Positions 35,082-43,869 of a stretch of 64,000 bases of DNA are shown here, one piece after another. The position numbers were made by a program, and so were the translations under genes. The DNA is from Skermania piniformis. GTDB taxonomy: Bacteria; Actinomycetota; Actinomycetes; Mycobacteriales; Mycobacteriaceae. The notes below the pieces were generated by a model. It was not told where the DNA came from and ran no database searches. It saw nothing but the letters and a program-made list of their open reading frames with translations. Location: NCBI RefSeq assembly GCF_019285775.1, contig NZ_CP079105.1, positions 3,038,001-3,102,000 of the forward strand, given 5' to 3'. The stretch's first letter is position 1; every line of letters begins with the position of its first letter.

Positions 35082-35954
35082 CCTCTCGGGGCATGGTCGC
35101 GCACGCATCGGACATCATGGTGCGAGCCCGAGCGACGCCGGGTGAGGTTCATCCTGATCCGAACCGGTTCCATCGTCTACGACGCCTATCAGCATGTCTG
35201 CGCAGGCGATGTCATCGTCATGGCGCCCGAGGCTCAGTGCCGGTTCGAGCCCGAGGGCCTGACGACAGTGACGACCGCCGAGGCCGACATGGACCTCGTC
35301 TCTGACCTCGTTCGTTGGCGTTTCGCGGCGCGACTTGCTGCGCGCACGGATGCCGCAGACATGTTGACATGCCGCTACCCGGACCCGGTCTTCGCTGTCC
35401 GCATGGGCGAGGAGCGGATGGGCATGATCTCACCCCAAGTGGACGAACTCGTGTCGTTGACAATCGACAGGCAGTTCGGGAACCGGTTCTATCGATTCGT
35501 CTCGGATCTCACCGCCATGCTCGACACGATCCTTCCCGTTCTCGTGCCTTCCGCCCGAGGCAACGCAACAGAAACACGAGTACGGCCAGCGTTTGCTGGA
35601 CGCACGTGCACCGGCACCCAGCCTCAGCGTCACGAGGCGAGAACCATTGCGCTCGCCTTCCGGAAGAACCTCTCCAAGCGTTGGTCGTTGGCTGAACTTG
35701 CGGAGCTTGTGCATCTGTCGCCTTCTCAGGTCCGCCGTGTGATGATCGCCTCTTACGGGCAAACGCCGCTGGCGTACTTGAACAGGCTCAGAGCCGAAGA
35801 GAGCGCCCGTCTTCTCCGGGAGACGAACATCGCCCTCGTCAGCGCGTACCGTGAGGTCGGCTGGGCGAGCCGCAGCTACGCGGTACGCGTGTTCACCGAG
35901 GTCGTCGGGATGAAACCGTCCGAGTACGCCCGACGGCACCGACCCGCCGAGTAA
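35082..35954 (+). pseudogene. AraC-family transcriptional regulator, 5' end disrupted by IS3
   Basis: The frame has a ligand-binding AraC N-domain (VRFILIRTGSIVYDAYQHVCAGDVIVMAP) and a C-terminal AraC double HTH (WSLAELAELVHLSPSQVRRVM; VGWASRSYAVRVFTEVVGMKPSEYARR). The frame continues upstream only into the IS, and the IS lies between it and a matching 5' fragment. The regulator is therefore probably inactive unless transcribed and initiated inside the IS. Its former target may be the adjacent cargo. Confidence 0.75.
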
Positions 35955-36213
35955 GCAGATCGCCGGCATATCAAACTGACACGCGCACCGATCACGCCAT
36001 GAGTGTCATCGATCTGGTCATTTTCGCGGCTTGATCGGACACGTCGTCGTTCGGGACGAGTACCTGGTGGGTGATCGTCGGGTTCACTGTTGCACCTGTC
36101 GGTCGTCGCGGTACCCAGCCGCGGTGATTGTCCCATCCTGCGCTGTGACGTCCTGACGTACCTGCCCTTCGACACCTGCCTGTCTCGGGCTGGTGTGACG
36201 AAGGGAGGCGGTC
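35955..36213. other. 259-base gap before ArdC-like gene
   Basis: No gene seen. It holds a variant of the repeated motif (GTACCTG, 36158-36164, with ACACCTG at 36172-36178) and, at its end, the GAAGGGAGG ribosome site of the next gene. Probable start region of the long conjugation operon. Confidence 0.5.
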
Positions 36214-37284
36214 GTGGCGATCGAGACAACTCGAACTGAGCGGGACGCCAAGCTGGATGCGCTCCATGAGCGCCTCGCCGTTACGGTCGAGCAACTGGTG
36301 TCCGGGGACGATTGGCGACGGGCGCTGGAGTTCGCGGCACGGTTTCGCTCGCGGTCGTTCGGGAACTCGCTTCTGATCTTCGCGCAGCACGTGGACGCCT
36401 ACGAGAAGGGCCGCGTGCCGGCCCCGGAGCCGTCGTATGTGGCGGGGTACAAGCAGTGGCAGTCGCTCGGCCGTCAAGTGTCCAAGGGGCAGCCCGGCTA
36501 CATGATCTTCGCCCCGGTCACGGGTCGGTTCGCCTCCTCGACGCCGCAGGATGCGGAGTCGTGGCGGCGCCTCGGTCGGTTCGAGAAGCCGAAGGCGGGC
36601 GAGGTCGTGCGCTCGCGGATGGTCGGCGCGAAGCCGGCCTATGTCTGGGATGTCTCGCAGACCACCGGTGATCCGATCCAGGAGCGCCCGGTGCCGCACT
36701 TGCTGGAAGGCGGGGCGCCGGCCGGGCTGTGGGAGGGGCTGTCCGCACTGGTCCAGGCGGACGGCTACCGGGTGCTGCGGGTGGAGCGCGCAGAGCTGAT
36801 CGGTGGCGCGAATGGCCTGACCGACTTCGCGGCGCGCACGGTCGCGGTGCGGACGAACATGGACCCAGCCGCGCAGGTGAAGACGTTGGCGCACGAGTTG
36901 GGCCATGTCCGGCTGCACGGCCCCGACAACCCCGATTGGGTCGGGCATCGCGGGATCGGGGAGGTGGAGGCCGAGTCGGTGGCGTTGATGATCGGTGCCG
37001 CGTATGGCATGGACACCAGCTCCTACTCCGTCTCCTACGTAGCCGGGTGGGCCGGCACCGTCGAGGACAAGGAGCCTGCGGAAGTCGTGCAGGCCACCGG
37101 AGAGCGGGTGCGGAAGACCGCGGCCGCGATCCTCGACGCCCTGGACACTGTGCAGCTCGGCACGGGCGACCCGCCTGGTCTGAGCCGAGACGCCGCGCCG
37201 CGACCGCGCGCGGAGCGCACGTCGCCGGCGCCCGCCGAGCCGAGCCGCCCTGCGGCGGCCGCCGCTGCAATGAGGGGCCTGTAG
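36214..37284 (+). CDS. ArdC-like antirestriction / ssDNA-binding metallopeptidase
   Basis: 356 residues from GTG at 36214 behind GAAGGGAGG. The N-terminal domain resembles the ArdC ssDNA-binding fold (FAARFRSRSFGNSLLIFAQ, then YKQWQSLGRQVSKGQPGYMI). A zincin-type site HELGHVRLHG and a downstream GEVEAESVALMIG follow. ArdC-type proteins protect incoming ssDNA against restriction. First gene of the operon that runs to about 53.2 kb. Confidence 0.85.
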   Translation: MAIETTRTERDAKLDALHERLAVTVEQLVSGDDWRRALEFAARFRSRSFGNSLLIFAQHVDAYEKGRVPAPEPSYVAGYKQWQSLGRQVSKGQPGYMIFAPVTGRFASSTPQDAESWRRLGRFEKPKAGEVVRSRMVGAKPAYVWDVSQTTGDPIQERPVPHLLEGGAPAGLWEGLSALVQADGYRVLRVERAELIGGANGLTDFAARTVAVRTNMDPAAQVKTLAHELGHVRLHGPDNPDWVGHRGIGEVEAESVALMIGAAYGMDTSSYSVSYVAGWAGTVEDKEPAEVVQATGERVRKTAAAILDALDTVQLGTGDPPGLSRDAAPRPRAERTSPAPAEPSRPAAAAAAMRGL

Positions 37285-38183
37285 TGGACGCCGCCGAGGT
37301 GTTCGCCTCCGTCGCCGGTCTGCCGTTGCCGCGGGCCGCCGCCCGATTGGCCGCGGCTGGGGTGCCGGTGTTCCCGTGCGTGCCGGGCGGCAAGCGGCCG
37401 CGCGTGGAGCATGGCTTCCGCGAGGCGACCACGGATGCCCGTCAGATCGCGGCGCGGTGGCGGCGCTGGCCGTCCGCGAACATCGGCGTGCCGACCGGGC
37501 AGATCTCCAGTGTAGAGGTCGTCGATGTCGACCGGAAGTCATCGGGCACCGGATTCGGCGCATTTACTCGCGCCCGCGACGCGGGCCTGGTCGACGGCTG
37601 GCTGGCGGTCGTGCGTACGCCATCCGGCGGCGCGCACTTCTACTTCCCGACCGACCCCGACCGGCCACAACCCTCCTGGCAAGCCGCGAAGGCGCACATC
37701 GACTTCCGCGGCGAGGGTGGCTACGTCATCGTGCCACCCTCGGTCGTCGCCATCGGCGACCTGCGGGCGGGCTACGCCCTGGCCGGTGGTGTCGATCGGA
37801 GCATCAGCGCCGTGGACGCGAAGACCCTGCGCGATTTCCTCGACCCGTGTCCCAAGCCCTCGATAATGCGGACTCGGGGCGTGACCCACGACAGCGATGC
37901 GGAACGCCTGGCCGCATGGGTCGCGCTGCGCAGCGAGGGCGAGCGCAACCGCAGCCTGTTCTGGGCGGCGTGCCGTCTCGCGGAAGCCGGCCTCGATCCG
38001 GCCGTGACGCTGGACGCGCTCGGGCCGGCCGCCGAACACGCGGGCCTGCCGCCCCGCGAGGTCGCGGTGACGATCCGCTCCGCCTACCGTTCCACCCTCC
38101 CCGCCCCCCACTTGGCAGATACATCCGGGCAGGCCGAGGCGCCGCGACGCGGGCCGCGGATCGAAAGCCCGGTGCTCTCGTGA
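37284..38183 (+). CDS. Bifunctional DNA primase/polymerase-domain protein
   Basis: 299 residues from GTG at 37284, sharing one base with the previous stop. Prim-pol N-domain pattern: LPLPRAAARLAAAGVPVFPC, GGKRPRVEHGF, the catalytic acidic pair in VVDVDRKSSG, and the histidine in GGAHFYFP. It probably primes replication of the excised element or of the transferred strand. No helicase domain is attached, so it acts alone or with other factors. Confidence 0.9.
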   Translation: MDAAEVFASVAGLPLPRAAARLAAAGVPVFPCVPGGKRPRVEHGFREATTDARQIAARWRRWPSANIGVPTGQISSVEVVDVDRKSSGTGFGAFTRARDAGLVDGWLAVVRTPSGGAHFYFPTDPDRPQPSWQAAKAHIDFRGEGGYVIVPPSVVAIGDLRAGYALAGGVDRSISAVDAKTLRDFLDPCPKPSIMRTRGVTHDSDAERLAAWVALRSEGERNRSLFWAACRLAEAGLDPAVTLDALGPAAEHAGLPPREVAVTIRSAYRSTLPAPHLADTSGQAEAPRRGPRIESPVLS

Positions 38184-38848
38184 TCCCCGACACGCCGCGC
38201 AGTGGACGGCTTGCGGTGGTCACCGCCGTCGCCGGGACGGTGCTGATCGCGGCCGGCGCGTTCTGGCTGTCCTTCACCGCGCTCGCGGACCTCGCCCGCC
38301 GCTCCGGAGTCAATGCCGGGCAGGCGTGGGCGTGGCCGGTCATCGTGGACGGGCTGATCGTCGTCGCCACCGTCGCGGTCGTTGCTCTCGCCGGGCAACG
38401 CACGGCCTGGTATCCGTGGGTGCTGCTGGCCGGTGGGGCGCTCATCTCGGTCACCGCGAACGCGGCGCACGCGGTCGTCGCCGCCGATGCCGACGTGCCC
38501 GGTGTGCTCGCCGCCTGCGTGGCCGCCGTGCCGCCGCTGGTGCTGCTCGCCTCGACGCACCTGACCGTCGTGCTCGTCCGCTCCCAGCCCGGCACGCCCG
38601 CCGCGGAGCTCGCACAGGTACCCGTGGAGCCGGCGGCGGCAGAGGAAGCCGCAGTACCTGAGGCGTTGGAGCCGGCGGGCCGGCGGGGCGTCGCGGCGCG
38701 GCTTCGGGACGAGGGCTGGTCGAACAAGCGGATCGCCCGGCACCTGGGGGTCGCCCCGTCCACGGTCGGGCGGTGGTTCCGCCGTCCCGGGCTCGCGGTC
38801 TCGGGAGCACCTGCCATGCAGGAGACCGCAGAGGAGCTGAGCGAATGA
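38180..38848 (+). CDS. DUF2637 membrane protein with C-terminal HTH
   Basis: 222 residues from GTG at 38180, overlapping the primase stop (GTGA). Four hydrophobic helices in the DUF2637 region (FWLSFTALADLARRSG, WAWPVIVDGLIVVATVAVVA) are followed by a Pro/Ala/Glu linker and an HTH (WSNKRIARHLGVAPSTVGRWFRR). DUF2637 proteins are typical of actinobacterial conjugative elements; the role is not known. Confidence 0.85.
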   Translation: MIPDTPRSGRLAVVTAVAGTVLIAAGAFWLSFTALADLARRSGVNAGQAWAWPVIVDGLIVVATVAVVALAGQRTAWYPWVLLAGGALISVTANAAHAVVAADADVPGVLAACVAAVPPLVLLASTHLTVVLVRSQPGTPAAELAQVPVEPAAAEEAAVPEALEPAGRRGVAARLRDEGWSNKRIARHLGVAPSTVGRWFRRPGLAVSGAPAMQETAEELSE

Positions 38849-39270
38849 ACGCCACCGAGCACCTGGAACCTCGCCGCGAAGCCGAGGAGGAACTGGCAAG
38901 CGCTCGCACCTCCTCGCAGGAGGCGGCGACGGCCGAGGTATCCGAGCTGGCCCGCCACAGGGACCCGTCTGTCACGGAAGAGGATGGGGCGGCTGCCACC
39001 GCGAAGAGGAAGACGCGGGGAGTGGAGTGGGTGCGTCCCTCCGACCTGCTGGTCTCCCGCAGCGCCCGGCTCGCTGGCCGGGGCATCGATTTCCAGGCCG
39101 AGCTGTCCCGCAGAACCCGGCGCCTGCCGGAGCAGACCTACCGGGCGACGCGGACCGGGGTGCGGACGATGAGCGAGCGGGCGCGGAAGCTGCCGCCGGT
39201 GACGGCGTTCGGCCGGGGTTCCGGGGAGCGGTTCTCGTGGGTGTCGCGCTCCGGGATCGGGCTGAGGTGA
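38845..39270 (+). CDS. Unknown basic protein of the conjugation operon
   Basis: 141 residues, with an ATGA overlap with the gene before. The acidic N-terminus switches to a strongly basic C-terminal half (RRTRRLPEQTYRATRTGVR, SERARKLPPV) that may bind DNA. No family recognised. Operon position between DUF2637 and a large unknown gene. Confidence 0.7.
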   Translation: MNATEHLEPRREAEEELASARTSSQEAATAEVSELARHRDPSVTEEDGAAATAKRKTRGVEWVRPSDLLVSRSARLAGRGIDFQAELSRRTRRLPEQTYRATRTGVRTMSERARKLPPVTAFGRGSGERFSWVSRSGIGLR

Positions 39271-39324
39271 GGTAGCCATGCGCGCCCCCGGCACCACGGC
39301 GACGTCGGTTGCTGGAGGACGCGT

Positions 39325-39335
39325 GCGCACCTGCC
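39325..39335 (+). promoter_or_regulatory. Repeated motif copy 1 (GCGCACCTGCC)
   Basis: In the 82-base gap before 39353. GCACCT here can pair with AGGTGC of the downstream ribosome site (CAGGAGGTGCC), so at this copy an RBS-masking hairpin is possible. Confidence 0.4.
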
Positions 39336-39352
39336 GTTCAGGAGGTGCCACG

Positions 39353-40213
39353 ATGCCGACACGACTGGACGCCCGCGAGCCGCGGGAGAGCTTCGAGGAC
39401 CCGGAAGGGCTTCGCGCCCTGCTCGACCGTCTGCACGCCGCAGGCCGCGGATCGTGGCGGGCGGACCCCGAGGCCGCCGCGCTGATGCGGCACGCGGCCG
39501 AGAAGTACGCGGCGCTGGCCCGCAAGCACGGCCTCGACCCGTGGGAAGCCGCCGCCGCCGCGTTCGACGCGATGCGCACCCCCTCGGTGCGGCGGGCCGA
39601 GGACCCGTGGGCGATGGTCACCCGAGCCGTGCAGGTGACCTGCATCGCCGAGGAGCGCGCCAACGGCCTGCTGTGCTCCGTGCACCAGGCTCGCCGTCCG
39701 AGGTACTCGGTGTTCCACGACGCCGAGCGGTTCAGCGACCGGGAGAACCTGCTGACCGACTACCACCCCGCCTTCCGCGTCGATCCCGCCGATCCCGCCG
39801 AGGAGGAGCCCGCGTGGGGGCCAGAGCCGTCGACCAGCGTGGCCTCCGCGGTCGAGGACACGATCGCGCTGCTGGCCCTCCTGGGCTGGGAGCCGGGCGT
39901 CGCGCGGGCCGGAGTCGAATATGTCGCCTCCCGGCTGGCCGAGTCCTCCTCGCGCGCGTCGGCGTTCGAGATGCTGCGCCGCGACCGTCACGCCCGCGCC
40001 CTGCTCGACCTGCCCGGCGCATCCTGGACGACCCTGCTGCGTGCGCTGCTCGGCGCACCGGACCCGGCGCTCGCGCACACCGTCGCCGGTCGCGGGGTGC
40101 TACTGCGCCTGCTGATCGGCGAGCCGCTGCGCGCTCTCCTGCTCGATGACGAGCTGGTGCTGGCGGTGAGCCTGGCCGCCCCGCGCCGACTCCGTGGGGG
40201 TGAGCGCGGGTGA
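39353..40213 (+). CDS. Unknown helical protein of the conjugation operon
   Basis: 286 residues from ATG at 39353, behind CAGGAGGTG. Helical, Ala/Leu/Arg-rich, with a segment (HGLDPWEAAAAAFDAMRTPSVRRAEDPWAMVTRAVQV) of sigma-factor-like look but no clear sigma domain. It overlaps the ParB-like gene by four bases (GTGA). Function unknown. Confidence 0.7.
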   Translation: MPTRLDAREPRESFEDPEGLRALLDRLHAAGRGSWRADPEAAALMRHAAEKYAALARKHGLDPWEAAAAAFDAMRTPSVRRAEDPWAMVTRAVQVTCIAEERANGLLCSVHQARRPRYSVFHDAERFSDRENLLTDYHPAFRVDPADPAEEEPAWGPEPSTSVASAVEDTIALLALLGWEPGVARAGVEYVASRLAESSSRASAFEMLRRDRHARALLDLPGASWTTLLRALLGAPDPALAHTVAGRGVLLRLLIGEPLRALLLDDELVLAVSLAAPRRLRGGERG

Positions 40214-41271
40214 GTGCGCCGGACGGGCACATCGAGCTGGAGCGCACCGTCGACTCGATCGTCGTCGGCCACCGCCACCGCGAGGACCTGGGCGACCTCG
40301 ACCCGCTGGTCGCCTCGATCCGCCGCGACGGGCTCCTCCAGCCCATCACGATCACCCCCGACGGGCACTTGATCTGCGGCGCCCGCCGCCTGGCGGCGAT
40401 CAAGCGGCTGGGCTGGAAGACCGTGAACGTGTGGGTGCGGTCGGGCATCTCCGACCGCCTCGGGCGGCTGCTGGCCGAGCAGGACGACAACCTGCTCCAC
40501 AAGCCCCTGACCCAGCTCGAATCCGCTGCCCTCTACCGGGAGCTGAAGACGCTGCTGGCCGAAGATGCCGCCCGCCGCCAGGAGGCAACCCGCTTCCACC
40601 CCACCGAGCAGGGCGGAGAAGACGGTGGTGCCAACTTGGCACCACCGCAGTTCGAGCCGGGCAAAGCCCGCGCCCAGGCAGCCCAGATGGTCACCGGCCG
40701 CAACTCCTATACGACTCTGGAACGCATCGGCCGGCTCGAAGAACTCGCCGCCGACGAGACCCAGCCCGAGCAGGTGCGTCAGCGCGCCGCCGAGGAGTTG
40801 GCGGTGATCCGGGCCGGCGGCGGCGTGGTCGCCTCGCATCAGCGGATCAATGCCGAGCTCTCCTTGGCCGAGCTCGACCAGCTCGCCGCCGACACGGCCC
40901 AGCCGGCCGGCGTGCGGGAGCGGGCCCGGATGGAGGCCGCCGCAATCCGTGAGGCTGCACAGGCGGAAAAGGCGGCGGAGCTGGAACGCCTCGCCACCGA
41001 TGCCCTCGCCCGTGTCAAGGGCGGGCGCAAGGCGAAGCGGGAGAAGCTGACGCCGGTCGTGCCGGGCGAGCCGATGCCGTTCCCGCTGCGAGTGTTCGTC
41101 CTGACCTGGGATGAGCTCGACGGATGGTGGCTCCACTACGACCCGGCCGAGGTCGGCCCGGCGCTCACGCCCGAGCAATGGGAGCGGTTCGAGGCGACGG
41201 TGACCGGCACGCTCGCGTTTGCCGAGGCCTCCCGCGCCGCCCGCGATCACCGGGCCCAGGACATCGCCTGA
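40210..41271 (+). CDS. ParB-like N-terminal-domain protein
   Basis: 353 residues. The ParB/Srx-like core is seen in IVVGHRHREDLGDLDPLVASI, then DGLLQPITITPDGHLICGARRLAAIKRLGW, the CTP/nucleotide motif region. A helical middle and an acidic/basic C-terminal half follow. It may segregate or regulate the element. No ParA gene is beside it, so regulation or replication control is as likely as partition. Confidence 0.85.
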   Translation: MSAPDGHIELERTVDSIVVGHRHREDLGDLDPLVASIRRDGLLQPITITPDGHLICGARRLAAIKRLGWKTVNVWVRSGISDRLGRLLAEQDDNLLHKPLTQLESAALYRELKTLLAEDAARRQEATRFHPTEQGGEDGGANLAPPQFEPGKARAQAAQMVTGRNSYTTLERIGRLEELAADETQPEQVRQRAAEELAVIRAGGGVVASHQRINAELSLAELDQLAADTAQPAGVRERARMEAAAIREAAQAEKAAELERLATDALARVKGGRKAKREKLTPVVPGEPMPFPLRVFVLTWDELDGWWLHYDPAEVGPALTPEQWERFEATVTGTLAFAEASRAARDHRAQDIA

Positions 41272-41295
41272 GCTGGTCGCCGGCCGGGCGGGCAG

Positions 41296-41307
41296 GCGCA
41301 CCTGTCC
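41296..41307 (+). promoter_or_regulatory. Repeated motif copy 2 (GCGCACCTGTCC)
   Basis: In the 70-base gap before 41342, 34 bases upstream of the ATG. Confidence 0.4.
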
Positions 41308-41341
41308 TACGACATCTTTCGCCCACATCCCGGAGGCACCC

Positions 41342-42025
41342 ATGGATCAGCCCGCCGAGCCACGCCGTCGCCGTCTGCTCATCGCCGCCATCGCGGGCGG
41401 CCTCGCCCTGCTCGTCGCGGTCGGCGTCGGCATATACGGGCTCGTGCGCGGCCCCGGCGACCGCATCGCCGACCCGGCGTCGTCCGGCACCGTCACCGTC
41501 GCGCCCTCGTCTCCCGTGCGCACTCCGGCCGCGCCCGCGCGGCTGCCCATGACCGGCGACGCGGAGGAGTTCGCCCGCGCGGCAGCGACCGCCCTGTTCA
41601 CCTGGGACACGCTCTCCGGGTCGGCGCCCGCCGACTACGCGCAGGTGCTCTCCGATGCGGCCGATGACTCCGAGGCCGACGCGCTCGCCTCGGACGTGCG
41701 CGCCTATCTCCCGACCGCGGAGGCCTGGGCGCAGCTCACGACCTATCAGACCCGCCAGTGGCTCACCATCGACACCGCGACCGTGCCCGAAGCGTGGGAG
41801 GCGGCCGAGGCACAGGCCGCACCGGGCCAGCTCCCGCGCGGCGCGACCGCCTACACAATCACCGGTGCCCGGCACCGCACCGGCGTCTGGGGCACCGAGC
41901 CCGTCGAGGCGACCCGGCCGGTGTCGTTCACGGTGTTCATCGCCTGCGCCCCGCCGGCCCCGGAGTTCAGTGCGAGCCTGTGCCGCCTGCTCCGGCTCTC
42001 CGGGCTCGACAACCCGCTGCGCTGA
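41342..42025 (+). CDS. VirB8/TcpC-like conjugation protein
   Basis: 227 residues. Basic N-terminus (EPRRRRLL), one membrane helix (about residues 12-33), then an extracytoplasmic domain with conserved-looking acidic helix (DAEEFARAAATALFTWDT). This membrane-anchor plus NTF2-like domain layout is that of VirB8/TcpC, the bridge of the Gram-positive secretion channel. Assignment rests on topology and operon position. Confidence 0.6.
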   Translation: MDQPAEPRRRRLLIAAIAGGLALLVAVGVGIYGLVRGPGDRIADPASSGTVTVAPSSPVRTPAAPARLPMTGDAEEFARAAATALFTWDTLSGSAPADYAQVLSDAADDSEADALASDVRAYLPTAEAWAQLTTYQTRQWLTIDTATVPEAWEAAEAQAAPGQLPRGATAYTITGARHRTGVWGTEPVEATRPVSFTVFIACAPPAPEFSASLCRLLRLSGLDNPLR

Positions 42026-42040
42026 GCGGGGCGTCTCGTG

Positions 42041-43213
42041 ATGAAGAAACTGCTGGCGCTGGCCGTAGCCCTGATCTTGCTCGGCCCCTCGGCGGCGCTG
42101 ATCGGAGTCGGCGTGCTGATGAACCCGGCCGCGACCGCGGCCTGTCTGCCCGGCTCGCTGATCGTCGGCGAGGTGCCCGACTCGCTGACTGCCACCACCC
42201 GGGTCGGCGAGATGGTCACCCTGAACAAGACCCAGCTCACCCACGCCGCCACGATCATCACGGTCGGTGCCCGCACCGCCGGCGTCGGCCGCCCTGGCGT
42301 GGTCATCGCGCTCATGGCCGCGCTCACCGAGTCGACCCTGCGGATGCTGGCGAACACGAGCGCCTACCCCGAGTCGGCGAACTACCCGAACGACGGCGAC
42401 GGCGGCGATCACGACAGCTTGGGGCTGTTCCAGATGCGCCCGGCCTCGGGCTGGGGCACCGTCGCGGAGCTCATGGACCCGACCTACCAGGCGAGGGCCT
42501 TCTACGGCGGGCAGACCGGCCCGAACTACCCGTCCCCGAGGGGCCTGCTCGACATCCCCGGCTGGCAGCAGCTCGACCCCGGCGCCGCCGCCCAGGCCGT
42601 CGAGGTCAGCGCCTACCCCGACAGGTATCAGAACTACCAGCCCGTCGCGGAGGCCATCCTGGCCGCCCTCACCCGGCCCGTCACCTCCGGCGGCGGGGGC
42701 GGAGACTCGGCGCCGGTCGTGCCGGAGACGACACGGCTGGTGTTTCCGCTCCCCGAGGGGAGCTGGGTGCGCACGAGCCCGTTCGGGTGGCGAGACGACC
42801 CGATCACCGGCGAGCGGGCGTTCCATGCGGGCTCCGACTTCGCCGCCGTGGACGGCACTCCTATCTACGCGATCGCGGATGGGGCGGTGGTGTTCGCCGG
42901 ACCCTCCGGCGGCTACGGGAACCTCATCGTCATCGAGCACACCGTCGCCGGCCAACGCGTCGCCTCCTACTACGGGCACATGTGGGACACGGGCATCTAC
43001 GTCTCCGCCGGCGAGACTGTGACTGCTGGGCAGCACATCGGCGACGTCGGCTCGAACGGCAAGTCCACCGGCCCGCACCTGCATCTGGAGATCCACCCCG
43101 GCGGGTACGGCGCCGATCCGGTCGACGCCGATGCCTGGCTCACCGACCACGGCGCCGAGGGCATCACCCCGAGCGACGCCGCCCCGGCGGCCTGCACCGC
43201 AGGAGGTGCGTGA
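42041..43213 (+). CDS. Exported M23 peptidase with lytic-transglycosylase-like N-domain (VirB1-like)
   Basis: 390 residues from ATG at 42041 (a GTG at 42038 is adjacent). Signal-peptide-like helix at the N-terminus. The first domain has lysozyme-like features (AALTESTLRMLANTS, SLGLFQMRPASGWG). The second is peptidase M23 with FHAGSDF (about 262) and HLHLEI (about 346), the metal-binding His residues. It would open peptidoglycan for the conjugation channel. Confidence 0.87.
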   Translation: MKKLLALAVALILLGPSAALIGVGVLMNPAATAACLPGSLIVGEVPDSLTATTRVGEMVTLNKTQLTHAATIITVGARTAGVGRPGVVIALMAALTESTLRMLANTSAYPESANYPNDGDGGDHDSLGLFQMRPASGWGTVAELMDPTYQARAFYGGQTGPNYPSPRGLLDIPGWQQLDPGAAAQAVEVSAYPDRYQNYQPVAEAILAALTRPVTSGGGGGDSAPVVPETTRLVFPLPEGSWVRTSPFGWRDDPITGERAFHAGSDFAAVDGTPIYAIADGAVVFAGPSGGYGNLIVIEHTVAGQRVASYYGHMWDTGIYVSAGETVTAGQHIGDVGSNGKSTGPHLHLEIHPGGYGADPVDADAWLTDHGAEGITPSDAAPAACTAGGA

Positions 43214-43479
43214 TGGACGTGTTCCCCGACTTCGGCGGCGTCGGCGCCGCGGCCGAGCTGCGCTCCATCGTCGGCGCGCTGCTCATGTTCGTCCTCGTCA
43301 CCGCCGTCCTCATGCTCATCGTCTGCGCGATCGTGTGGGCCGTCGCTTCCGCGCACGGCAACTACCACGCGGCGACCCGAGCGCGTACCGGCCTGTGGGT
43401 CGCAGTCGGCGCCGCAGCCCTGGCCGGTGCCGGGGTCGCGTGGCTGAACTTCCTCCTCGACGTCGGCACCCGCCTGTAG
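43213..43479 (+). CDS. Small two-helix membrane protein, VirB2-like (copy 1)
   Basis: 88 residues, sharing one base with the previous stop. Two membrane helices, with a short loop (ASAHGNYHAATRAR). It is related to the next small gene, which has the same layout, an Arg-rich loop and a similar end, NFL/NFF. Such DUF6112-type proteins take the pilin-like VirB2 place in actinobacterial elements (inference). Confidence 0.7.
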   Translation: MDVFPDFGGVGAAAELRSIVGALLMFVLVTAVLMLIVCAIVWAVASAHGNYHAATRARTGLWVAVGAAALAGAGVAWLNFLLDVGTRL

Positions 43480-43507
43480 CGCGGCCGGCGCCGCCCGGAA
43501 CGTGCGG

Positions 43508-43519
43508 GCGCACCTGACC
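43508..43519 (+). promoter_or_regulatory. Repeated motif copy 3 (GCGCACCTGACC)
   Basis: In the 76-base gap between the two VirB2-like genes, 36 bases before the GTG at 43556. Confidence 0.4.
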
Positions 43520-43555
43520 GGCGAGAACCCATCTCGACCAGTCAAGGGAGCAACC

Positions 43556-43825
43556 GTGATCGACATCGACCCCAACGGGACCGGCCTGCCCGGCATCGAG
43601 CAACTGCGCATCATCGTCGGCGCGGTGATGACCGTCGGCCTCATCCTCTCCGTCCTCGCCCTCATCGTCTCGGCGATCGTGTGGGGCTTCGGCGCCAACT
43701 CCTCGAACCCGCACCTCGCGTCGCGCGGCAAGGTCGGCGTCCTCGTGAGCTGCGGCGCCGCGATCATCTGCGGCGCGTCGGTGACCCTCGTGAACTTCTT
43801 CTGGAACGTGGGCCAAGCGGTATGA
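43556..43825 (+). CDS. Small two-helix membrane protein, VirB2-like (copy 2)
   Basis: 89 residues from GTG at 43556 behind AAGGGAG. Two membrane helices and the same topology as the gene before. Tandem paralogues may make a heteromeric pore or pilus. Confidence 0.7.
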   Translation: MIDIDPNGTGLPGIEQLRIIVGAVMTVGLILSVLALIVSAIVWGFGANSSNPHLASRGKVGVLVSCGAAIICGASVTLVNFFWNVGQAV

Positions 43826-43869
43826 GCCGCACGGAGCGCAGCTCGGCTGACCGGGGGCCGGGCCGATGA
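43822..43869 (+). CDS. 15-residue coupling ORF
   Basis: ATG at 43822 overlaps the previous stop and its TGA overlaps the next ATG at 43866. Very basic (MSRTERSSADRGPGR). It may exist only to carry ribosomes to the next gene. Confidence 0.3.
   Translation: MSRTERSSADRGPGR

Noticed and set aside
39353-40213. Sigma factor
   Set aside because: Only a vague helical resemblance; no sigma2/sigma4 motif could be recognised.
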